NCBI RefSeq assembly: GCF_023370075.1 | Contig: NZ_CP097149.1 | Span: 1,636,501-1,700,500, forward strand | Origin: Deinococcus sp. QL22 | Lineage (GTDB): Bacteria > Deinococcota > Deinococci > Deinococcales > Deinococcaceae | Length of the DNA stretch: 64,000 nucleotides | Direction: 5' to 3' | Shown: positions 48,712-57,921 of the stretch, piece by piece | How positions within the stretch are numbered: position 1 is the stretch's first letter | Layout of the letters: every line of letters starts with the position of its first letter | Notes under the pieces: generated by a model | The model's input: only the letters and a program-made list of their open reading frames with translations | What the model was told of the DNA's origin: nothing | Database searches by the model: none | Position numbers and translations under genes: made by a program

Positions 48712-48730
48712 GTTTCCAATTGCTGCTCTC

Positions 48731-50104
48731 CTACCCGCCCTTTGCCGCCGCCAAGCCGTCCAGATACTCCCGGTCATCCACGCGGCGCACGCTGGGATTC
48801 AGCAGTTGCACGGCGGCCACCACAACGACCAGTACACCCATGCCCACGATGACCGGGCCGGGGGGAAACCTGGTGGCGAGGGCCGACACCAGCGCCATGC
48901 CCAGCGGCACGGTAAAGCGCGAGATCACGCGGCGCACGGCGAACACGCGGCCCTGCATTTCGCGGGGCACCTGAGCCTGCCAGATGCCGCCGCTGTGGGC
49001 CATCGCAAAGGGCATGGCAAACACGGTGAGGCCGAACAGGGCCGCCGTAAGAGGCAAGCTGCGGCTGAGGCCCATGCCGATAATGCCGAGGCCGATGACG
49101 AGGCTGGGCACCAGAATGCCCAACACGCGGTTGTGTTTCAGGCCGCCCCACGCGCTGATGACCACGCCGCCCAGCACCATACCCGCACTGGTGATGGTCG
49201 TAATAATCGCCAAAGCCGCCGCAAAGCCGAGGCCGCGTGCCGTCCAGTCATCTTCCAGCGTGTAGCGGGTCAGCAGGGTTTGGTACACCGGAATGGCGCT
49301 GGCAGCAAAGTTGACGGCGGCCCCGATGAGCAGCAGTTGCAGCAGCGGCGGACGGCGCACCAGATACATCCAGCCGAGGCGGGTGTCAGCTTTCACGGTA
49401 GCCACTGCGCCCCCGGCACTCTCGGCGGGCGGCGGGCTGGGAATGTTCAGGCGGGTCAGGATCAGGGCGGCCAGCAGATAACTCAGGGCGTCTACACCCA
49501 GCGCAAACGGCACGCCGTCGCGCAGGCCCGCCAGCCAGCCACCCGCACCGTTTTTGCTCAGCAGAACAGGCACACCGATCAACAGCGCGGCGGTGGCTGG
49601 CCCCAGCAACCCGCTGATCTGGCGAGTGGTATTCAGCAGCCCGTTGGCCCGCGTCAGCTGTTCGTCGGGCACGATCATGGCGAGGCTGGCATCCATGGCC
49701 GCCTCGTGCAAAATATCGAGCGACTGGGTGGCAACCACGAACAGCAGCAGCACCCAGAACGGCGCAGTCGTGAACAGCATCAGGGCCGCCATGCCCAGCG
49801 TCAGCAGGCCGCCCAGGGTGTCGCAGACGGCCATCAGGCGCTTGCGGTCGGTGCGGTCTGCCAAGCTTCCGGCAATGGGGGCCACCAGCACGGCCAGCAG
49901 CGTAGCGGCAATTGCCAACGCGCCCGTTGCCAACGCAAATTCGGCCTTTTGGTCGGCGGCGGGATACAACGTTTGGGCCATGTAAATGGTCAGCGCGAAC
50001 CAGGACAGGGCGCTCCCGAATCGGCTGACCGACTGCGAGGCCCACAGCGCCAGGAATGTCCGCCAGCCGTTAGGAGGCACGCCGGGGGAAGATTGAGTTG
50101 CCAT
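48731..50104 (-). CDS. MFS transporter, enterobactin/macrolide-exporter type, 457 aa
   Basis: Twelve membrane helices are expected. The N-terminal WRTFLALWASQSVSRFGSALSW and the loop PIAGSLADRTDRKRLMAVCD (the MFS motif between helices 2 and 3) are typical of the MFS_3-like exporter group. Later motifs include ILHEAAMDASLAMIVPDEQL and QVPREMQGRVFAVRRVISRF. Substrate is unknown; relatives export macrolides or siderophores. It is paralogous to the next gene, with the same start and the same QVP-E-QGRVF-VRR region, showing a tandem duplication. Confidence 0.9.
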   Translation of the reverse strand: MATQSSPGVPPNGWRTFLALWASQSVSRFGSALSWFALTIYMAQTLYPAADQKAEFALATGALAIAATLLAVLVAPIAGSLADRTDRKRLMAVCDTLGGLLTLGMAALMLFTTAPFWVLLLFVVATQSLDILHEAAMDASLAMIVPDEQLTRANGLLNTTRQISGLLGPATAALLIGVPVLLSKNGAGGWLAGLRDGVPFALGVDALSYLLAALILTRLNIPSPPPAESAGGAVATVKADTRLGWMYLVRRPPLLQLLLIGAAVNFAASAIPVYQTLLTRYTLEDDWTARGLGFAAALAIITTITSAGMVLGGVVISAWGGLKHNRVLGILVPSLVIGLGIIGMGLSRSLPLTAALFGLTVFAMPFAMAHSGGIWQAQVPREMQGRVFAVRRVISRFTVPLGMALVSALATRFPPGPVIVGMGVLVVVVAAVQLLNPSVRRVDDREYLDGLAAAKGG

Positions 50105-50256
50105 GTACCTGACACTTTAGTGCGCGTACTGTGACCTTGTGTGCAGATTCGTCTGCACGTCCTTGCAGTTTAAAACAGTCGAAAAAATTCGTGCCAGAGC
50201 GTCCTGATTTATGAGAGGGAGACGTCCGTTCTAGGAGCGGCACTGCTGTTGTTTCA

Positions 50257-51645
50257 TCACACCCTGACCGCCGGGCCAGCAGGCTTCAGGGGGTCTTCGA
50301 CGCGGCGCATGGCAGGGTTCAGCAGTTGCATGGCCGATACCGCTGCCATGGCCAGGCCCGCCCACAGCAACACGCTGCCGGGCGCAAAGCGGGCCGCCAA
50401 CAACCCCACGATAGCTGTACCGACTGGCACGGTAAATTGCGCGATCAGCCGCCGCACACTGAACACGCGGCCCTGCAATTCACTGGGCACCTGTGTCTGC
50501 CAGATGCTCTGAGAATGGGCGTTCATGATCGGGGTCATGATGCCGAATAGGGCAATGGCCGCCGCTGTGAAGACCACCGTTCCGGCCACACCACTGAGGG
50601 CCTGTGCCGCGCCCGCCAGCACCATCGGCACCAGCACGCCCAGCACCCGCCGCCGCTTCAGGCCGCCCCACGCGCTGATGAGGAGGCCGCCCGCTAAACC
50701 GCCCGCACTCATGGCTGTCCAGAGGGTCGCCAGCCCGGTTTCTACGGTCAGGCCGCGTGCGGCGAGGTCAGGGGCCAGCGTGAATTTGACCAGCAGTGGA
50801 TGCAACACGCCCACGCCGCTGGTCAGCAGATTCACCGAAGCGAAGGTCAGGAGCAGATGCAGCAGCGGACGGCGGGCCAAGATAAATGTCCAGCCCACGC
50901 GCATATCGGCCCACAGGCTGGGTTTGTTGGCGGCCCCTTTGGCAAGGTCGGCCCGCACGGGGCTGGGAATACGGAGCCGCCACACCACCAACGCCGCCAC
51001 CGCAAAAGACAGGCCGTCTATGGCAAAGGCCAGCGGCACGCCGTTTTGTAGCCCGCTTAACCAGGATGGCCCAACTCCCCCGCTCCGGGCCAGCGCGGGC
51101 AGCCCGATCAGCAGCGCCGCCAACGCCGGACTCAGCAGCCCCGACAGGCTCCACAAGGTCTGCATCATGCCGTTGGCACGCGGCAGGCGCTCCCGGCTAA
51201 CCAACGTGGAATAACTGGTGTCAAACGCCGAGCCGTGAAAGGTGCCCACCAGACCCAGCGCCGCCGTGAACAGCATAAACAGCCAGATGGGAGGGCTGCT
51301 GGACAGCACCAACGCCACCGCGCCCGCCGACAGCACGGCGTTCAGCAGGTCACAGGTGAGCATCATGCGGCGGCGATCCAGGCGGTCTGCCAACGCCCCG
51401 GCCAGCGGCGCACCCACAATGGCGGCCAACGCCCAGCCCAGCGCCGTGAGGGACAGGGCCGCCGCCAATTCCGGTTTCTGAGATTCCAGCGGAAAGCGGG
51501 TCTGGGTCAGGTAGATATTGAAGGCAAACCCGCTGAGGCCGCTGCCCAGCACACTGAGAGCTTGAGAACTCCACAGCCAGAGGAAGGTGCGCCAGCCGCC
51601 GTTCGGGTCTAGGGGCGCGGGCGAAACGGGGGAGGCGGGGGGCAT
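50257..51645 (-). CDS. MFS transporter, paralog of the preceding one, 462 aa
   Basis: ATG 51645 gives MPPASPVSPAPLDPNGGWRT, followed by the helix region FLWLWSSQALSVLGSGLSGF. The motif PLAGALADRLDRRRMMLTCD and the late WQTQVPSELQGRVFSVRRLI match its neighbour, so the two arose by tandem duplication. Both are on the minus strand with 152 bp between them, probably two transcription units. Which substrates they export cannot be deduced. Confidence 0.9.
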   Translation of the reverse strand: MPPASPVSPAPLDPNGGWRTFLWLWSSQALSVLGSGLSGFAFNIYLTQTRFPLESQKPELAAALSLTALGWALAAIVGAPLAGALADRLDRRRMMLTCDLLNAVLSAGAVALVLSSSPPIWLFMLFTAALGLVGTFHGSAFDTSYSTLVSRERLPRANGMMQTLWSLSGLLSPALAALLIGLPALARSGGVGPSWLSGLQNGVPLAFAIDGLSFAVAALVVWRLRIPSPVRADLAKGAANKPSLWADMRVGWTFILARRPLLHLLLTFASVNLLTSGVGVLHPLLVKFTLAPDLAARGLTVETGLATLWTAMSAGGLAGGLLISAWGGLKRRRVLGVLVPMVLAGAAQALSGVAGTVVFTAAAIALFGIMTPIMNAHSQSIWQTQVPSELQGRVFSVRRLIAQFTVPVGTAIVGLLAARFAPGSVLLWAGLAMAAVSAMQLLNPAMRRVEDPLKPAGPAVRV

Positions 51646-51723
51646 GGCTTTAGGGTACGGCTGGGAGGGGAGAGATGGGATAGGCCGGATGGCTTGTGGG
51701 GACACAGCCGCCTAAACTCAACT

Positions 51724-52128
51724 GTGCTTTTCTCCGATCTCACACTCACGCCGGAACTACAGGCCCTGCTGAGGCTCGCCATGTTCCCCGATCCACAGCG
51801 GGTGGCTGCCGCGTTGACCGCCTATGCGAATGATCCAACCCGGCTCGTCTTCGATTGGAGCCTGCGCGGGCAACTGGTCAGTGCGGCGGGCGTTCAGGTC
51901 AGCGGAAACGCGGCAGAGGTGCTGCATATCGGTACAGCGGCACACATTAGAGGGCAGGGCTACGGGCGGGATTTGCTGCACGGCATTCGGGCGCACCTCG
52001 GGGTAATGACCTTGAGCGCGGACACCGACGGACAAGCCGTAGATTTTTATCGCCAAAGCGGATTTGAGGTTGTTGCTTTGCCTCCGGCATGGGGCACGCC
52101 GCGTTTTCGGTGCACCTTAAGCAGCTGA
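51724..52128 (+). CDS. GNAT-family acetyltransferase, 134 aa
   Basis: The likely start is GTG 51724 (LFSDLTLTPELQALLRLAMF); an upstream extension exists. The acetyl-CoA loop is in EVLHIGTAAHIRGQGYGRDL (pattern RGQGYG), and the C-terminal strand region VMTLSADTDGQAVDFYRQSGFEVV is typical. The substrate is unknown. It is convergent with rnhA, 11 bp between stops. Confidence 0.8.
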   Translation: MLFSDLTLTPELQALLRLAMFPDPQRVAAALTAYANDPTRLVFDWSLRGQLVSAAGVQVSGNAAEVLHIGTAAHIRGQGYGRDLLHGIRAHLGVMTLSADTDGQAVDFYRQSGFEVVALPPAWGTPRFRCTLSS

Positions 52129-52139
52129 CCGTCTTCTGT

Positions 52140-52700
52140 TCACCCCGCCCGCAACTTTTTGCGTTCCTGTACGGCCAGCACGTCTACCCGCTCGTTCTCG
52201 CCGTGTCCGGCGTGGCCCTTGACCCACACAAACGTCAGCGTGTGGATTTTGGCCTGCTCAATCAGTTCTTCCCACAACTCCTGATTTTTCACCGGTTCTT
52301 TGCTGGCGGTTTTCCAGCCGTTGCGCTGCCAGTTCAGAATCCAGCCGTCGGTGAAGGCCTTGCGGAGGTACTGGCTGTCGGTGATCACGCGAACCTGGCA
52401 GGGACGTTTCAGGCTTTTCAGGCCTTCCAGCAGGCCGCGCAACTCCATGCGGTTGTTGGTGGTGTTCTCCTCGTTGCCGCTGAGTTCCAGTTCGCGCTCG
52501 CCAAAACGCAGAATGCAGGCCCAGCCGCCGTGTCCGGCCTGCGTATCGCACGCGCCGTCGCTGAACAGGTCAATCTGTTCGCCCGCAATCGGCACGGCGG
52601 GCTGAATGCCTGCTTTGATCGGCATCCGGTCACGCGCCGCGCTCTCTGCCTTTTTAGCGGCGGATTTCTTGAAGGGGGCTTTGCTGCTTGGTCTGGTCAT
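52140..52700 (-). CDS. rnhA: Ribonuclease HI, 186 aa
   Basis: RNase HI degrades RNA in RNA-DNA hybrids. The catalytic residues are visible: Asp in IDLFSDGACDTQAGHGGW, Glu in NNRMELRGLLEGLKSL, Asp in RVITDSQYLRKAFTDGW and the last His/Asp in WVKGHAGHGENERVDVLA. The N-terminal ~40 residues are a basic, disordered extension before the conserved fold. It is not a hybrid-binding domain by sequence. Confidence 0.96.
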   Translation of the reverse strand: MTRPSSKAPFKKSAAKKAESAARDRMPIKAGIQPAVPIAGEQIDLFSDGACDTQAGHGGWACILRFGERELELSGNEENTTNNRMELRGLLEGLKSLKRPCQVRVITDSQYLRKAFTDGWILNWQRNGWKTASKEPVKNQELWEELIEQAKIHTLTFVWVKGHAGHGENERVDVLAVQERKKLRAG

Positions 52701-52842
52701 ACGGACTGGCTCCGATTCCCAATCATCCAGAAGGGTTTGCTACTCGGCTGGGCAGCTTTGCAAGCCGGAAACGCCCACGACTCCTCGCAATTTCTTGTCA
52801 TAACCCCGGAACTGTAGACACCTGCGCCGCGTAACGTCAACT

Positions 52843-53322
52843 ATGAGCCTGCCGCCCTCGTCCTTTTCTGCCCCTACCACTCTGCCCGAGCCGGAGCGCA
52901 CACCCGCCATCCTGATTCACCTGTCGCCGCTGGCCGGCCTGCTGCTACCCACCATCGGCAATCTGCTGGGGCCGCTGCTGGCGTGGCTGGTGTACCGAGA
53001 CCGCAGCCGCACGCTAGACGCGCAGGGCAAAGAAGCCCTGAATTTTCAACTGAGTCTGTGGCTATACGGCGTCATCATTACCGTGCTGGCGTTCGGCCTG
53101 TTCAGTGTGGGTCTGGTGGGCGGCGCAGTCGGCGCGGCGGTGGGCAGCCCTGACGCCGGAGCTTTTGCCTTTTTCGGGGCCTTCGCCGGGTTTTTCGCCT
53201 TCTATCTGCCCATCATGTTGGTGTTGTTTTTGCTGCCACTGGTGCTGATGCTGGTCGCGGTGGTGCGCGTCAGCAGTGGGCGGGCTTATAGGTATCCGCT
53301 GACGATTCGGTTTATTCGGTAG
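52843..53322 (+). CDS. DUF4870 membrane protein, 159 aa
   Basis: The pattern AILIHLSPLAGLLLPTIGNL, LAWLVYRDRSRTLDAQGKEA and LNFQLSLWLYGVIITVLAFG is the DUF4870 (Tic20-like) signature: helix, Q-G-KEALNFQ loop, helix. Additional Gly-rich and Leu-rich membrane helices follow. It has no known enzymatic role. An integral membrane protein is certain; the function is not. Confidence 0.85.
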   Translation: MSLPPSSFSAPTTLPEPERTPAILIHLSPLAGLLLPTIGNLLGPLLAWLVYRDRSRTLDAQGKEALNFQLSLWLYGVIITVLAFGLFSVGLVGGAVGAAVGSPDAGAFAFFGAFAGFFAFYLPIMLVLFLLPLVLMLVAVVRVSSGRAYRYPLTIRFIR

Positions 53323-53397
53323 TCGGCAAGGAGCGCCAATGCCTCAGCCAACGCCCCATTCTCTCCTTCCTGCCCACCACTGCCCTATCCTTACCTC

Positions 53398-54153
53398 ATG
53401 CGAATCATGGCGGTTTTTGCCCACCCGGATGACGAGATCGGCTGCATGGGCACGTTGGCACAGCACGCGGCGCGGGGCGATGAAGTCATGTTGGTCTGGA
53501 CGACCCTGGGTGAGTTGGCCTCGCAATTTGGCGACGCCTCGCACGAGGAGGTGACGCGGATTCGGCGCGAACACGGCGCTTGGGTGGCCGGGCGCATCGG
53601 GGCGCAGCACCACTTTTTCGATATGGGCGACAGCCGCATGACCGGAAACCGCGCCGAAGCCCTGCAACTGGCCCGCCTGTACGCCCGTTTCCGGCCCAAT
53701 GCGGTGATTACCTGGAGCGACGACCACCCGCACCCCGACCACCGTATGACCGCCAAAATCGCCTTCGACGCCATTACGCTGGCCCGCATTCCCAAAATCG
53801 TGACCGGGGCAGGCGGCGCGTCCAGCCCACCGGCTCCCCATCTGGGCGGGGGCGGCGGCAGCATAGAAAGCGGCGAGGATGTGTCGCGGTTGCAGGCGTG
53901 GCGCGATCCCATCCGGTTTTACCAGTACTACGCGCCTGCCAGCCCCTACCCCGAAGTCCTGACCGATGTCAGCGACAGCATAGAAGTGGCCGCCGAAGTG
54001 ATGTCCTTCTACCACGACTTTTACAAGTGGGCCTGGACAGCAGAGCAGTTCCGCGAAGGCCGCGCCCAGTTGGGCCGCATGGCAGGCGTCAAGTACGCCG
54101 AGCGCTTCAATCTGCGGGCGTCGCATTTGCGGGCGCGGCCCTATCTGGATTAG
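53398..54153 (+). CDS. PIG-L family deacetylase, 251 aa
   Basis: PIG-L/LmbE enzymes remove acetyl groups from N-acetylglucosamine-linked substrates using zinc. The N-terminal AVFAHPDDEIGCMGTLAQHA contains the AHPDDE motif, and ITWSDDHPHPDHRMTAKIAF supplies the later zinc His. A Gly-rich insertion (SSPPAPHLGGGGGSIE) occurs at about residue 145. In Deinococcus such enzymes are linked to bacillithiol synthesis or turnover; this cannot be decided here. Confidence 0.92.
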   Translation: MRIMAVFAHPDDEIGCMGTLAQHAARGDEVMLVWTTLGELASQFGDASHEEVTRIRREHGAWVAGRIGAQHHFFDMGDSRMTGNRAEALQLARLYARFRPNAVITWSDDHPHPDHRMTAKIAFDAITLARIPKIVTGAGGASSPPAPHLGGGGGSIESGEDVSRLQAWRDPIRFYQYYAPASPYPEVLTDVSDSIEVAAEVMSFYHDFYKWAWTAEQFREGRAQLGRMAGVKYAERFNLRASHLRARPYLD

Positions 54154-54213
54154 CGGGGGTTGCTCTTAGCCCTTCCTCCGAGCCTTAAACAAAGCACCAG
54201 GCAACGAAGCACC

Positions 54214-54609
54214 CTAGTTCAGCACCCGCTGCCCCGGCACATCCAGCACGAACGGCGGAATAATAGCCTTGCCCGCCGCACCCCAGGCGTCCCGCAGTCC
54301 GTAATGGCCCTGCATGACGCCGGGGGTGTCCTGCACGGTCACGAAGGAATCGTAGACATACACGGCTCCGGGGGCCAGGTGAGGTTGCTGTCCGACCACG
54401 CCGTCGCCGTCCACGGTGGTTTCACGCCCGCCTGCATCCACTATTTTCCAGTGCCGGGTCAGCAGTTGCCACGTCTGATCAGAGTGATTCTCTATGGTAA
54501 TGACATACGAAAAGGCGTGCCGTCCGGGTTGGCTGTGCGCGGCCAGATACTGGACTTCCACGCGCACGCGGACGTCTGGGTCGGCTGGAAGGAGCGGGGA
54601 GTCGGTCAT
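54214..54609 (-). CDS. apaG: ApaG-like protein, 131 aa
   Basis: The ApaG/F-box-A beta-sandwich is recognised by VRVRVEVQYLAAHSQPGRHA, FSYVITIENHSDQTWQLLTR, HWKIVDAGG, VVGQQPHLAPGAVYVYDSFV and MQGHYGLRD. The start ATG 54609 (MTDSPLLPADPDVRVRVEVQ) was chosen because the long upstream frame is the antisense of the aminopeptidase gene. ApaG is associated with Co/Mg resistance and Ap4A turnover; the exact activity is unsettled. Divergent from the M42 gene across 63 bp. Confidence 0.92.
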   Translation of the reverse strand: MTDSPLLPADPDVRVRVEVQYLAAHSQPGRHAFSYVITIENHSDQTWQLLTRHWKIVDAGGRETTVDGDGVVGQQPHLAPGAVYVYDSFVTVQDTPGVMQGHYGLRDAWGAAGKAIIPPFVLDVPGQRVLN

Positions 54610-54672
54610 CCGGCCAGAATACCGGGCCACAGCCTGGACGAAGAATGCACAAACACGTTTAGACTCAGGCGC

Positions 54673-55764
54673 ATGAGTCAACCCGCAGATGGACAGTCCG
54701 CAGATCAGCAGTCCGGCCCGATCATCAACCTGGAGTTCCTGTTCAAGCTGCTGTCTGTAGCTGCCCCCAGCGGTTCCGAGCGCCGCGCCGCCGACGTGTG
54801 GAAGCGTGAGGCCACCGCCTTTGCCCGCGTCTCCGAAGACCATTTCGGCAACGTGTACGCCGAAGTCGGGCCGGAAGGTGCGCCCACGATTGCGCTGATG
54901 GGGCACTTGGACGAAATCGGCCTGATCGTGTCGCACGTCAGCGACGAGGGCTTCCTGAGCGTGCTGGGTGTGGGCGGCTGGGATCCGCAAGTGTTGGTGG
55001 GCCAGCGGGTGCGTCTGCTTGCGCCGGGCGGGGACCTGCTGGGCGTCATCGGCAAAAAGGCCATTCATGTCATGGAGGCCGAGGAACGCACCAAAGCCAG
55101 CAAGCTGGAAGACCTCTGGATCGATGTGGGCCTGGACAAAGACACCGTGAAGGCCCGCATTCCGATTGGTACGGTGGCCGTGATCGAGCAGATGCCCGTG
55201 ATGATCGGAGACAAGATCGTGAGCCGCGCACTCGATAACCGCGTGGGCGCATTCATCGTGCTGGAGGCGCTGCGGGCGGTGGCGGGCCACGACCTGAAGC
55301 ACCGCGTGGTGGCCGTAGGAACCAGTCAGGAAGAGATCGGCGCGTTTGGGGCACAGGTGGGCGGCTACCTGCTGAACCCGGTGGCGGGCATCGCCGTAGA
55401 CGTGACCCACGAAACCAAGCAGCCCGGCGTCAGCGAGAAGAAATACGGCGTGGTGCCGTTCGGATCGGGGGCAAACCTGAGTGTCAATCCCCTCAGCAGC
55501 CCGGCCCTGAACCGCGCCCTGATTGACGCGGCGGGCGCGGAACATATCCCCTACACTCTCAGCGCCGCTGGACGCTACAGCGGCACCGACGCCGATACCC
55601 TGACGTTGGTGCGTTCGGGCGTGCCGACGGCGGTGGTCAGTATTCCCAACCGCTACATGCATTCGCCCAGCGAAATGGTAGACGCCCGCGACGTGAAAGC
55701 CTGCACCGACATCATTGCGGCGTGGCTGCGGCGTGTGGGCACCGACGAGAACTGGGGGCGGTAA
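54673..55764 (+). CDS. M42-family metallo-aminopeptidase, 363 aa
   Basis: M42 enzymes are large dodecameric, usually cobalt- or zinc-dependent aminopeptidases. Metal ligands can be assigned: His in ALMGHLDEIGLIVSHV, Asp in VSRALDNRVGAF, Glu pair in VGTSQEEIGAFGAQ, Asp in GIAVDVTHE and His in NRYMHSPSEMVD. ATG 54673 gives a natural start after a short Gln/Ser-rich tail. It is followed by the NSAR and GNAT genes in the same direction. Confidence 0.93.
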   Translation: MSQPADGQSADQQSGPIINLEFLFKLLSVAAPSGSERRAADVWKREATAFARVSEDHFGNVYAEVGPEGAPTIALMGHLDEIGLIVSHVSDEGFLSVLGVGGWDPQVLVGQRVRLLAPGGDLLGVIGKKAIHVMEAEERTKASKLEDLWIDVGLDKDTVKARIPIGTVAVIEQMPVMIGDKIVSRALDNRVGAFIVLEALRAVAGHDLKHRVVAVGTSQEEIGAFGAQVGGYLLNPVAGIAVDVTHETKQPGVSEKKYGVVPFGSGANLSVNPLSSPALNRALIDAAGAEHIPYTLSAAGRYSGTDADTLTLVRSGVPTAVVSIPNRYMHSPSEMVDARDVKACTDIIAAWLRRVGTDENWGR

Positions 55765-55825
55765 TGGCTGCCCCCACTCAGGAGTTAAGGCTATCAAGCG
55801 CCGCTGAGCGGGCATACTGATATCT

Positions 55826-56935
55826 ATGCTGCGTATCGAGGCCGCCGAAATCATCGTTGTACGTTTGCCCCTGAAATTCCGGTTCGAAACGAGTTTTGGG
55901 GTGCAAACGGAAAAAGTGGTGCCGCTGTTGGTGTTGCATGGCGGCGGCCTGCAAGGATTGTCGGAAGGCACGATGGAATTTGCGCCCATGTACCGCGAAG
56001 AAACCATTGCGGGCGGCCTTCATCTGCTCAAAGAAGTGTTCCTGCCGCGCATTCTGGGCAAAACCTTTGCCAACCCGGAAGACTTGGAGGCCGCGCTGGG
56101 CGGGTTCCGGGGCAACAAGATGGCGCGGGCGATGGTGGAAATGGCCGCGTGGGACTTGTGGGCACGCATGCTGGACGTGCCGCTGGGCACGCTGCTCGGG
56201 GGCCGCAAAACAGAGGTCGAAGTGGGCGTCAGCCTCGGCATTCAGCCCGATGAAGCCGCGACGGTGGACGTGGTGCGGCGGCATGTGGAGCAGGGCTACC
56301 GCCGCATCAAGCTCAAGATCAAGCCAGGCTGGGACATTCAGCCGGTACGGGCCACCCGCGAAGCCTTCCCCGACATTCGCCTGACGGTGGACGCCAACAG
56401 CGCCTACACGCTGGCAGATACGGGCCGCCTAAGGGCGCTGGATGAATTCGGCCTGACCTATATCGAGCAGCCGTTGGCGTGGGATGACCTGATCGACCAC
56501 GCCACCTTGCAGGCCCGCCTGACCACGCCGCTGTGCCTGGATGAATCCATTACCACCGCGCAGGACGCCCGCAAAGGCCTCGCGCTGGGGGCGGGCGGCG
56601 TGATTAATGTAAAGGTAGCGCGGGTGGGTGGACATGCCGAAGCGCGGCGCGTTCACGACATCTCGCAGGCGTTCGGTGCGCCCGTGTGGTGCGGCGGCAT
56701 GCTGGAAAGTGGCGTGGGCCGCGCCCACAACATCCACCTGTCTACCCTCCCCAATTTCACCCTGCCCGGCGATACCAGCAGTGCCAGCCGCTACTGGGCC
56801 ACCGACGTGATCAATGAACCGCTGGAAGCGGTGGACGGCCTGATGCCTGTGCCTACTGGCCCCGGCATCGGCGTGACCCTGAACCGCGAATTCGTCGCCA
56901 GCATCGCGGAACTGCATGAGGAGCGCACCGCTTGA
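55826..56935 (+). CDS. N-succinyl/N-acylamino acid racemase (enolase superfamily), 369 aa
   Basis: The sequence strongly resembles the well-studied Deinococcus NSAR/NAAAR (also related to o-succinylbenzoate synthase MenC). The catalytic Lys-x-Lys is in [14 protein letters not shown]. The metal ligands are in [26 protein letters not shown] and [12 protein letters not shown], and the second base Lys is in [14 protein letters not shown]. It is complete. The enzyme racemises N-acylated amino acids; o-succinylbenzoate synthase activity is also possible. It overlaps the GNAT gene by 4 bp, which supports a joint role. Confidence 0.93.
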   Translation: MLRIEAAEIIVVRLPLKFRFETSFGVQTEKVVPLLVLHGGGLQGLSEGTMEFAPMYREETIAGGLHLLKEVFLPRILGKTFANPEDLEAALGGFRGNKMARAMVEMAAWDLWARMLDVPLGTLLGGRKTEVEVGVSLGIQPDEAATVDVVRRHVEQGYRRIKLKIKPGWDIQPVRATREAFPDIRLTVDANSAYTLADTGRLRALDEFGLTYIEQPLAWDDLIDHATLQARLTTPLCLDESITTAQDARKGLALGAGGVINVKVARVGGHAEARRVHDISQAFGAPVWCGGMLESGVGRAHNIHLSTLPNFTLPGDTSSASRYWATDVINEPLEAVDGLMPVPTGPGIGVTLNREFVASIAELHEERTA

Positions 56936-57786
56936 CCCAGGAATCGCCCCTCACCACTGATGTCAGCAACACTGCCCACACCAACACTGAGCCGCGCACC
57001 CCCACGCGCCCCTACGCCATCCGCGACGTGACCGATCCCTGGGCTATGCGTGCGCTAGAAGACGTGCAGGTGGACGCTTGGGGCTACTCTGACCGCGAGT
57101 TGACACCGGGAACCCTGTTCCGAATCAGTGCCATGACAGGCGGAATCGTAGTGGCCGCTTACCCGGTAGACGAAGGCAACCCCGCCCCAGTGGGCTTTGC
57201 GTTCGGTTTTCCGGCGTTGTCGGGCGAGCGCATCTGGCACCATTCGCATCTGCTGGCCGTGCACCCTGAGTGGCGCGGCTCTGGCATGGCAGTGGCCCTG
57301 AAACTGGCCCAGCGAGAACGCGCTGTGCGGCAAGGATTAACCCGTATGACCTGGACATTCGACCCGTTGGTGGCCCGCAACGCCCGCCTGAATTTGGGCA
57401 AGTTGGGCGCAACTGTGACCAGTTACCACGCTGACTGGTACGCCCTGGAAGATGACCGTGCTGCGGCTTTTCCCGCCGACCGCCTGATGGCCGAATGGGA
57501 CTTGACACAGCCCCACGCCGACCGTCCCGCTCCGCCAGCACGCGGGCAAGTGGCGCTCGAAGCACGCGAGCACAGCCAGGAACCCGGCGCAACCCGGCTG
57601 TATTTGGCCGGAAACCGTCTGCTGGCCGAGGTCCCTACACGCGCCGAAACCCTACCTGAACCCGTGCGCCTGATGTGGCGGCACGCACTCAGGGACGTGC
57701 TCAGTTCCTACCTTGCACGCGGCTACACAGTCACGGATTTGGCACGGTCGGGGCATAGGGCCTATTACGTTCTGAGCAAGGAATAG
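56932..57786 (+). CDS. GNAT-family N-acyltransferase coupled to NSAR, 284 aa
   Basis: The TTG start at 56932 (TTGA) overlaps the NSAR stop, and GAGGAG lies upstream, supporting translational coupling. The acyl-CoA site is in [20 protein letters not shown] (pattern V-P-WRGSGMA). The C-terminal part (EARE, then [20 protein letters not shown]) is an extra domain typical of the GNATs found next to NSAR genes. In Geobacillus a similar GNAT succinylates D-amino acids that NSAR then racemises. That assignment here is inference from context. Confidence 0.85.
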   Translation: MTQESPLTTDVSNTAHTNTEPRTPTRPYAIRDVTDPWAMRALEDVQVDAWGYSDRELTPGTLFRISAMTGGIVVAAYPVDEGNPAPVGFAFGFPALSGERIWHHSHLLAVHPEWRGSGMAVALKLAQRERAVRQGLTRMTWTFDPLVARNARLNLGKLGATVTSYHADWYALEDDRAAAFPADRLMAEWDLTQPHADRPAPPARGQVALEAREHSQEPGATRLYLAGNRLLAEVPTRAETLPEPVRLMWRHALRDVLSSYLARGYTVTDLARSGHRAYYVLSKE

Positions 57787-57845
57787 GCGCTGAGCCATCG
57801 GAAGTGATGAGTTGTCAGTGGAAAGGTTAAAAGAAGAAACCAAAA

Positions 57846-57879
57846 GGGAAGGAACGCAGCTTAAATGGCGTTCCTTCCC
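57846..57879. terminator. Bidirectional terminator after the GNAT gene
   Basis: The 12-bp stem GGGAAGGAACGC / GCGTTCCTTCCC has a 10-nt loop and is flanked by A- and T-rich bases. It separates two convergent genes. Confidence 0.85.
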
Positions 57880-57921
57880 TCAGTTTCCACGTCCTACAAC
57901 CTACACAGGACGCAAAGCGGC

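Noticed and set aside
48806..50134. Plus-strand 442-aa ORF over the first MFS gene
   Set aside because: It is antisense to a transporter with clear MFS motifs; its Gly/His/Gln-rich sequence is a shadow.
54610..56007. Long N-terminal extension of the apaG frame (597 aa in total)
   Set aside because: The extension is the antisense of the M42 aminopeptidase gene; ApaG proteins are about 130 residues and a good ATG lies at 54609.
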